From the NCBI GenBank assembly GCA_002428055.1, contig DIZY01000065.1:23947-36749 (forward strand): 12,803 bases of DNA, given 5' to 3'. The first letter of the stretch is position 1. Each line of letters begins with the position of its first letter. The position numbers and the translations under genes were made by a program. This stretch comes from Helicobacteraceae bacterium UBA6016 (GTDB lineage: Bacteria > Campylobacterota > Campylobacteria > Campylobacterales > UBA6016). Shown piece by piece: positions 5,824-11,355 of this stretch. Under the pieces are notes generated by a model that was given only the letters and a program-made list of their open reading frames with translations, was not told the origin of the DNA and searched no databases.

Positions 5824-6765
5824 TTAATGAATAGGGGTTAGTATTTTTGCCATATTTGCAATGGAGTTTGATACTTCAAAAAAATACTCTTGTTTATAGC
5901 CACCCGATAAAACGATCGCTATGGGTATGTTTTTGTTTTTGCACATTTGCGCCACCATTTCATCTCTTTGCCTCAATCCATCCAAGCTAACATCTAGATA
6001 TCCGACACTATCACCGTGTAAAATATCACTACCGGCATTGTAGATAATAAGCTCCGGAGATACTTCATCAACGCTTTCGTTTAGGTATTTTTTGAATATT
6101 GACAAATACTCTTTATCTGCGGTCAGCGGCAAAAGTTCAACCCCATAATCAATAAACTCTTTGTATTCGTCGCCGGTTGGATAATTCTCGCAGTTGTATA
6201 AATCGTAAATGAAAATATTTTTTAGTTGTCCGACTATCTGTGCCACCCCATTTCCCCTGTGTGCGTCTGCATCTACGATAAGTATTTTTTTATCTCCTAG
6301 CTTTTGCGCTGCAAAAGCAATGTCGTTAATCAAGCTAAATCCCTCGCCAAGATCCCTTAGGGCATGGTGGTGACCTCCGCCAAGGCTAATGGCAAAACCT
6401 TTATCTATCGCATACCTTGTTGCTTCGTATGTTCCGAGCGCATGAGCCAATTGAGGATATAAAAAAGTTTTGCGTAGCAGGCCTATTGGAGTTTTACTAA
6501 GCTCAAATTCGCCAAAACAGTAAGCATAGTAATACGCATCTTCTTGTAGCGCATCCAAATATTCTTTGCTATGTATGGAGCCCATCTCCAAGAGAATCTC
6601 ATTGAAGTCAATATTTGTATCCATCAAAAAATCGTTTATTGATATGCCAAGAATAGCTTTGATGTGTTCAAATACAACCTGATATCGATATGGATTTATT
6701 GTTATTTTTGGCTGCCCATCCCATTTATGCAGTGGATAGTTGTAATTTTCTGAGTAGAAAAACAT
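5824..6765 (-). CDS. Class IV histone-deacetylase-like zinc deacylase (HDAC11-type), copy 2
   Basis: A 313-residue paralogue of the gene at 879 with a full active site: SLGGGHHHALRDLGEGFSLI (catalytic pair H133-H134), VDADAHRGNGVAQ (zinc ligands D167 and H169), YNAGSDILHGD (D247) and LSGGYKQE (Y290). DAHRGN, NAGSDILHGDxxGxLDVS and QRDEMV are close to the human HDAC11 pattern, closer than in copy 1. It probably removes an acyl group from lysine or another amine in the cytoplasm. I chose ATG 6765; a GTG at 6777 is in frame but lies almost at the TACAAT -10 candidate (6782-6787) and has no ribosome binding site. The gene follows the AAA+ gene, with only a degenerate palindrome half-site between, so it may be co-transcribed with that ATPase. 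Confidence 0.88.
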   Translation of the reverse strand: MFFYSENYNYPLHKWDGQPKITINPYRYQVVFEHIKAILGISINDFLMDTNIDFNEILLEMGSIHSKEYLDALQEDAYYYAYCFGEFELSKTPIGLLRKTFLYPQLAHALGTYEATRYAIDKGFAISLGGGHHHALRDLGEGFSLINDIAFAAQKLGDKKILIVDADAHRGNGVAQIVGQLKNIFIYDLYNCENYPTGDEYKEFIDYGVELLPLTADKEYLSIFKKYLNESVDEVSPELIIYNAGSDILHGDSVGYLDVSLDGLRQRDEMVAQMCKNKNIPIAIVLSGGYKQEYFFEVSNSIANMAKILTPIH

Positions 6766-6781
6766 CTTAGTATCCACGCAT

Positions 6782-6812
6782 ATTGTAGTTTCGCATGGAT
6801 TTCAACTGGACA
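6782..6812 (-). promoter_or_regulatory. Degenerate palindrome half-site (site 4) and -10 candidate before HDAC-like copy 2
   Basis: Only the proximal half-site TGTCC (6812-6808, minus strand) is conserved. The distal half falls in the last codons of the AAA+ gene and does not match. TACAAT is present at 6787-6782 but 20 bp from the half-site instead of 11. It is either a decayed relative of the other sites or a chance match. Confidence 0.25.
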
Positions 6813-8907
6813 AAAAGCCCATTTTTAGCTCATTCGCTACTTTCTTTACAGCCACCTCGTCTTGCAATCTCTTTACAAACTCTCTCGTATCTTTTATATT
6901 ATTAAACCTATGCCCCCTCATGACAGCCGCAAAGTCGCCGGGCGCTAGATGTGAGAGTTGCCTCACCTCTTCTTTTATCTGTGGCGATAGTCTTAGCCCT
7001 AGCTCTTTTGAGCATCCAGCAAAAAGCTTCAAAGCCTGCTCTGCTTTTAAATACCCAAACTTAACCTTTGCATCAAAGCGCCTGAGACTCGCCTCATCTA
7101 GATTATCCATTAGGTTTGTAGTAGCCAAAAATATCCCGCCAAAGCTTTCCATTTGCGTCAAAAGCTCATTTACCTGAGTGACCTCCCAGTTTCTCTGAGC
7201 GCTTTTTCTATCAGCCAAAAAGCTATCCACCTCATCAAGCAGCAGTATGGCGTTTTCATCGTTTGCCTCTTCAAACGCTGATTTGATATTTTTCTCTGTT
7301 CCACCCACCCACATAGAGAGTAGATCCGAGCCTTTTTTGAGTATGAGCGGTCTGCCTAGATACTCGCTTAGCCATCTGCCGTATGCGCTTTTGCCTGTTC
7401 CCGGTGCGCCATAAAGGCAGATTCTAGCCGACTTTGCCGATTCTATTCCCTCGGCAAGCCCTCTTAAGTCGATATCTGTATTTATAAGCATAGGGTCGTA
7501 GTAGCCCGGAAGCTCATTTGCCTTTGCGCTCTCTATAGAGTCATATCCTTGCGCTTTTAGCATGTCTTCTATCATCATTTTTGCCGCAGTTGATGGATTT
7601 TCTATCTCGTCTTTTATTTTGGCCACCACATTCATAGTTTTTGCAACCACAGCAGGAGAGAGTCTCTCGTGTTTTGCAAGTTCATTTGCCGCCTCATCGT
7701 TTAACATTCCAAATGAGCTATTTTTTATTATTTCAAATCTCTTTTTCTTTGGCGGAATAGGCAGCTCAAACACCATATCAAACCGCCTAAGCACCGCCTC
7801 ATCGATTGCCGATACCGAGTTTGTCAGCCAAATAGTCGGCACAGATGAGTTCTCAAGCATTCTGTTTATGAACGCTTTATCTCTTTGTGGGGCGCTCTTG
7901 GAGAATATATTTTTGCTTTGTCTATCACCAAATACATCCTCAGCCTCATCAAACATAAGCAGTGTATTTTTTGTATTCCCAAAAAGGACCTGAGAAAGTT
8001 TGAAAGCTCTAAGCCTATCATCTGCGTCAAGGGCTTGCATAATACTGTTTTGATAGTCTATTTCATATAGATTTGTGCCTATACTTTTTGCAATCGCTTT
8101 TGCCAGCTCTGTTTTGCCGGTGCCAGGAGTGCCGTATATTAGTATATTTCCTCCCTTTGCGGACTCCGTTTGTTTTTTGAGCATAGCGCTGACGACATCT
8201 AGCCTGTCTTTTACATGCCCGTAATCTCCAACCTCCAAGCTGCCCATATCGACAGCCGTGACAATACCTCTAATAACGGCGTATATATTTTTGTGTTTAC
8301 ACATCATCCGCTCGACAAACCCCTCGGATAGCAGCTTAATCTTGCGCTCCACGAGCATCTCTCCAGATTCGACTACTAAAAGCCCTGAAACACTGAGCCT
8401 CCCTTCTCTGTGCAACGCCTCTTCTATATCGCAGATAGGCTCGTTCAAAGCAATAGACAAAAAATCAAACAACCGTTTCGTTGTTAGTTGTCCAATTAAT
8501 TGAGTAATAGACGATAACGCCTCAAAATAAGACAACATTACGGCAAACTTTAAAAGTTTTGCCTCTATATCCGATAGCTTGACGGCATCAGAAAGTTTTT
8601 GTATATTTGTCTCCAAAATTTGAGGAAATGCTATTTGTGTTTTTTCTATTTCCAACTTTACATATTCTAGCTCTACAGCTTCAAAAAATGCGCTCTTTTT
8701 TTCCTTATCGTCAATATCCCATAAATCAAAATTAATATCCACTAGGCTCAAAACCTGACCTATTTCATCCGCTATACCATATTTCGCTGCTTGCAACAAA
8801 GAGTTTTTGTAGTGTTTTGAAAGTTTTAACGCCAATATGACCGCCGTGTGGTCAATTTCTTCGTCAAACAGCTCATTGCCTGCTTTATACATTCTCGTTC
8901 CAGCCAT
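6802..8907 (-). CDS. Tandem AAA+ ATPase (Cdc48/SpoVK-like, two ATPase modules)
   Basis: A 701-residue protein with GAGGTG 4 bp before its ATG. Residues 1-225 form a helical N-domain with no recognised motif, probably for substrate or adaptor binding. Module D1 has Walker A GTPGTGKT (259-266, K265), Walker B LLMFDEAED (D320-E321) and an Arg-finger pair in VLRRFD (R374-R375). Module D2 has Walker A GAPGTGKS (500-507, K506), Walker B ILLLDEVDS (D558-E559), SLRRFD (R609-R610) and a pore-loop-like MWVGGTEKNI just after Walker A, resembling YVGESE in Cdc48/FtsH. Both modules look catalytically intact. The family threads or remodels proteins as hexamers. No protease domain is fused. It lies between the 211-residue gene and HDAC-like copy 2, with its own palindrome promoter (site 5). 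A substrate link to protein deacylation is inferred only. Confidence 0.88.
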   Translation of the reverse strand: MAGTRMYKAGNELFDEEIDHTAVILALKLSKHYKNSLLQAAKYGIADEIGQVLSLVDINFDLWDIDDKEKKSAFFEAVELEYVKLEIEKTQIAFPQILETNIQKLSDAVKLSDIEAKLLKFAVMLSYFEALSSITQLIGQLTTKRLFDFLSIALNEPICDIEEALHREGRLSVSGLLVVESGEMLVERKIKLLSEGFVERMMCKHKNIYAVIRGIVTAVDMGSLEVGDYGHVKDRLDVVSAMLKKQTESAKGGNILIYGTPGTGKTELAKAIAKSIGTNLYEIDYQNSIMQALDADDRLRAFKLSQVLFGNTKNTLLMFDEAEDVFGDRQSKNIFSKSAPQRDKAFINRMLENSSVPTIWLTNSVSAIDEAVLRRFDMVFELPIPPKKKRFEIIKNSSFGMLNDEAANELAKHERLSPAVVAKTMNVVAKIKDEIENPSTAAKMMIEDMLKAQGYDSIESAKANELPGYYDPMLINTDIDLRGLAEGIESAKSARICLYGAPGTGKSAYGRWLSEYLGRPLILKKGSDLLSMWVGGTEKNIKSAFEEANDENAILLLDEVDSFLADRKSAQRNWEVTQVNELLTQMESFGGIFLATTNLMDNLDEASLRRFDAKVKFGYLKAEQALKLFAGCSKELGLRLSPQIKEEVRQLSHLAPGDFAAVMRGHRFNNIKDTREFVKRLQDEVAVKKVANELKMGFLSS

Positions 8908-8936
8908 TTCACACCTCGTCCTTTGGATTTGGAGTG

Positions 8937-8969
8937 ATTGTAATAGTCTATATGGACAAGTTTATGTCT
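8937..8969 (-). promoter_or_regulatory. Palindrome promoter, site 5, for the AAA+ ATPase
   Basis: On the minus strand AGACA-N6-TGTCC (8969-8954) is followed after 11 bp by TACAAT (8942-8937), 29 bp before ATG 8907. The half-sites differ from a perfect palindrome by one base. Confidence 0.62.
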
Positions 8970-8985
8970 TGTTTGTTCTGGGCAA

Positions 8986-9621
8986 TTAAAATACCAAACC
9001 CATAGAGCCCAAATCTATACCTAGCCTGATGATAGCCCCCTTGTCTCGTATCATGTCAAACCGTAATTCTTTGGAATATGAGAGGTTCGCAAAATCCCAG
9101 TCTTTGTGTTGATTAAATCCATACTTATCATAATCAGACTCTGAGATATGCACCGTATTCCCCAGCCTTAGATGGTTCAAATATATACCATCCTCCGATT
9201 GACGGGAGGCCTGAATGTTGTTTAGGTCTATTTCAACAAAAGATGCTCCGTTTGGCGGAGAGGAAATAAACTCTATATAGTTTTTTGCTTCTTGCCATAG
9301 CGATTCGTCAAAACTCAAAGACCCTTTTTTGTAATTGCTGGGCGGAGCAAATATGCAAATATGCATTGTGTGTGGAATATTTTTTAAAGTTTTTATTGCA
9401 TTTTCAATTTCACTACGGCATTTTGAGCATTCTTTGTAGAGTATGTATATTGTGAAGAATTCACTATATTCGGATTCATACATTATTGTATCCGCATAGA
9501 TATTTGATACCAATCCGTTCAATACTTGCATGTATTCGTCAGGATTGCCCACTAGGTTCGCACCGTAAGGCAACGAAAACAATACACCTCTTGGTTTGTT
9601 GTTGACTTTACTATCGCCCAT
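8986..9621 (-). CDS. Hypothetical protein, 211 residues
   Basis: I do not recognise the family. The start is the only in-frame ATG after an upstream stop; GGCGGA lies 5 bp before it, a modest ribosome binding site. The sequence is mixed alpha/beta and soluble, with a CSKC pair (ECSKCRSEI, near residue 70) and a later IENAIKTLKNIPHTMHICIF strand-helix. The C-terminal part, GNTVHISESDYDKYGFNQ, is followed by DKGAIIRLGIDLGSMGLVF. The spaced Cys pair lacks a matching second pair, so zinc binding is not supported. It lies 114 bp after the 195-residue gene, with only a weak version of the palindrome between them. A link to the downstream AAA+ gene is suggested by position alone. Confidence 0.7.
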   Translation of the reverse strand: MGDSKVNNKPRGVLFSLPYGANLVGNPDEYMQVLNGLVSNIYADTIMYESEYSEFFTIYILYKECSKCRSEIENAIKTLKNIPHTMHICIFAPPSNYKKGSLSFDESLWQEAKNYIEFISSPPNGASFVEIDLNNIQASRQSEDGIYLNHLRLGNTVHISESDYDKYGFNQHKDWDFANLSYSKELRFDMIRDKGAIIRLGIDLGSMGLVF

Positions 9622-9680
9622 TTGTATCCGCCATAAGCATGCAGATCACCTTCGTCAATGCTATAGTGTCCGATGTGCAG

Positions 9681-9713
9681 TATCTAGGTAGCAATATTGA
9701 CAAATTATTCTCC
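9681..9713 (-). promoter_or_regulatory. Weak palindrome-like element (site 7) before the 211-residue gene
   Basis: On the minus strand GGAGA-N6-TGTCA (9713-9698) keeps the spacer length, and TAGATA follows after 11 bp. Each half-site has one mismatch and the -10 box is poor. The distance to ATG 9621 is longer (76 bp) than at the good sites. Confidence 0.25.
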
Positions 9714-9735
9714 ATGAAAGTTAAATACTGCTGCT

Positions 9736-10323
9736 TCATTTCGCGATGTTTTTTAGTTTATCGGGTTCGATATTTTTTTTGGTAAAAAACCAATACTCAT
9801 CGCTCTCCTTATTTTCCATAAACCCCTCACTCGGTTTATACTTCATATCTTTTGCCAAGATGACAGTCTTCTTGTATCCAAAGGACTCTATCAAATTCGT
9901 AATCTCTTCATATCGATAATTTGACTTTTTAAAATTCGTTATAGGACCCCTGAGAATTATCGGCGGCATCTTGGCGGCAAGATATTTTGAGATGGCTTTT
10001 TTGACAAAACCAAACAATAGCCGCCTGGACTCTTTGTGGGTTATAATCTCTTTTGTAGAGCTGCCGCTTTGAGGGTCGGCGTCACGCAAATACTGAAAGC
10101 TGATATTTCGTCTATTAAATTTAAATATGTCGACCGTATATCCAAAATTTAAGACAGGAATGTAGTCACTAGGCAGATAAGCCGCATTGTCTAGTGAAAT
10201 TGCAAGTTTCACTTTGTAATCTATGCCATACCTGAAAAGATATGCACGCGAAAACTCTATGGGAAGTTCTGTGAATTCGTCATCGTACGCTCTGCAAATT
10301 TCAAGTTTATCGTTTAATTTCAT
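9736..10323 (-). CDS. Hypothetical protein, 195 residues
   Basis: No recognised family. AAAAGGA precedes the ATG at 10323. The N-terminal half has alternating strands (SRAYLFRYGIDYKVKLAISL, then VLNFGYTVDIFKFNRRNISF). The C-terminal half has MPPIILRGPITNFKKSNYRY, then EEITNLIESFGYKKTVILAK and a Lys-rich tail (IEPDKLKNIAK). The strand-helix-strand end resembles small acetyltransferase-like or phage-borne orphan folds, but no acetyl-CoA loop (Q/R-x-x-G-x-G/A) is present, so I assign no function. It is the first gene of the minus-strand series and has one of the clearest palindrome promoters (site 6). Confidence 0.7.
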   Translation of the reverse strand: MKLNDKLEICRAYDDEFTELPIEFSRAYLFRYGIDYKVKLAISLDNAAYLPSDYIPVLNFGYTVDIFKFNRRNISFQYLRDADPQSGSSTKEIITHKESRRLLFGFVKKAISKYLAAKMPPIILRGPITNFKKSNYRYEEITNLIESFGYKKTVILAKDMKYKPSEGFMENKESDEYWFFTKKNIEPDKLKNIAK

Positions 10324-10345
10324 TGCTAATCCTTTTGAATAAAAG

Positions 10346-10378
10346 ATTGTAAGTGATAAACAGGACAGTTTTATGCCC
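10346..10378 (-). promoter_or_regulatory. Palindrome promoter, site 6, for the 195-residue gene
   Basis: On the minus strand GGGCA-N6-TGTCC (10378-10363), extended outward by matching CAGG/CCTG ends, is followed after 11 bp by TACAAT (10351-10346). A 22-bp leader with AAAAGGA leads to ATG 10323. It marks the right-hand limit of the palindrome-linked genes. Confidence 0.62.
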
Positions 10379-10807
10379 TGCTAGTTAATAATATTCACTT
10401 TTTATGTGGCTCCCTCACCGCAAATATTGTAGCCATATCATTTATTAAATTTTTTACTCACTTTGTCACAATCTCATAACTCACATTCCTATCACTTGCC
10501 CCATCTATCTGCATTATACACCCTCAGACAAATCTCTTGACGCAGTAGTAGAAGCGGCGCCCGTGATGCTCATATATGCTTTTATTATTATGCCTACCAA
10601 GTTAATATAGCATAGCTGCCAGTAGCCTTAATTTCCCAGTGCCATTTTGCGCCGCCTTTACCTACTCCCATTTTTATCTGCACCGAACCCAACCATCGCA
10701 TCGATAAAATCACCCAGCATATCTCTAGCCCAGCCCTTGGCGCTTTAACCCTCCAGTGAGTGCTGCCGCATTCATTCAGTATTCATTTTTAGATTGTATT
10801 CACGCTC
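10379..10807. other. Gene-poor stretch with decayed coding traces
   Basis: About 430 bp with no intact gene on either strand. It is C-rich on the plus strand and A+T-rich near 10440-10470. I see no tRNA, CRISPR repeat or IS end. Short, interrupted minus-strand coding-like runs are present: the fragment at 10594-10744 and another at 10458-10514 reading MQIDGASDRNVSYEIVTK and then a stop. Confidence 0.5.
10594..10744 (-). pseudogene. Possible frameshifted gene remnant
   Basis: In one minus-strand frame AKGWARDMLGDFIDAMVGFG reads to about 10665 and stops at 10658-10660. A shift of frame near 10666 continues as GVGKGGAKWHWEIKATGSYA and stops at 10594-10596. Both pieces have ordinary protein-like composition, and together they look like one broken gene. 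I cannot name the parent family; a mobile-element or phage origin is possible. Confidence 0.3.
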
Positions 10808-11266
10808 TTGCTTTTCAAGCTAAGCCTCCCTGACAGCTTTCAGACCGTTAAAAACGGTTACATACGCTTAAAGAAATCATGGATTAAAACGGTAATGTGG
10901 ACAATATTTTTGGCGACGGCGATTTTTTGGCTTTGGATAGACTGGTCGAGCAACGGCTATGTCAGACCGCATAGGGTAACAAACGGCTTTTTCATCACAA
11001 TGATAGCGCTACTGTTTTTGGCAACAGTCGCAACCTACAAAGTCATAGATGAGATAAATCCAAGCAATATCCCGATTCTATCGATACTCGGAAAGCTAGG
11101 TAGTTTGGGTGAGAGCTTTGCCAAAGTGGTTTTGGTGTTGTACTTCTTGATACATACAACACTTCTATGCCTCATGTGGTCTGATGTGCAGACAACAGAC
11201 ATCAACGCCATGTGGGTCGAAAACGATATGTTTTGGCTCTGGCTCATACTGCATTTGCTGTTTTGA
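10808..11266 (+). CDS. Multi-pass membrane protein, about 120-152 residues, possibly truncated
   Basis: The frame has four hydrophobic stretches: VMWTIFLATAIFWLWI (about residues 29-44), GFFITMIALLFLATVATYKV (about 60-79), FAKVVLVLYFLIHTTLLCLM (about 104-123) and MFWLWLILHLLF at the C-terminus. It is an inner-membrane protein of unknown function. The start is uncertain. A TTG at 10808 gives 152 residues and an ATG at 10895 gives 123, and neither has a good ribosome binding site. The reading frame is protein-like from 10808 onward but is closed by a TAG at 10790-10792. That hints that the real 5' end has been lost next to the decayed region. The protein ends abruptly inside its last hydrophobic stretch. 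Confidence 0.5.
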   Translation: MLFKLSLPDSFQTVKNGYIRLKKSWIKTVMWTIFLATAIFWLWIDWSSNGYVRPHRVTNGFFITMIALLFLATVATYKVIDEINPSNIPILSILGKLGSLGESFAKVVLVLYFLIHTTLLCLMWSDVQTTDINAMWVENDMFWLWLILHLLF

Positions 11267-11314
11267 TGGCGCTCTTCAAACTTATTGGGTTTATTTGGTG
11301 TGAATATTTTGTTT

Positions 11315-11338
11315 AGTCATACCATAAACGGTGTGACT
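11315..11338. terminator. Hairpin between converging genes
   Basis: AGTCATACC-N6-GGTGTGACT forms a 9-bp stem with one G-T pair and a 6-base loop between the convergent membrane-protein and DUF2779 genes. Neither side has a T-run, so it is a poor intrinsic terminator. It may be a transcript-end hairpin. Confidence 0.35.
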
Positions 11339-11355
11339 AGTAGTAGAAAATCGTA

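Noticed and set aside
6765..6777. GTG at 6777 as start of HDAC-like copy 2
   Set aside because: It has no ribosome binding site and lies 4 bp from a TACAAT box; ATG 6765 is preferred, though the difference is only four residues.
7562..7993. Plus-strand frame of 143 codons inside the AAA+ gene
   Set aside because: It is antisense to the conserved D1 module, with a Ser/Phe-rich composition typical of a shadow frame and no ribosome binding site.
828..10378. The palindromes as integron attC sites or cassette boundaries, since several have GTTAAT beside them and stops fall close by
   Set aside because: The paired RYYYAAC and GTTRRRY cores are not present at both ends, the GTTAAT flank is seen in only three copies, there is no integrase, and the constant distance to -10 boxes and start codons is better explained by a promoter element.
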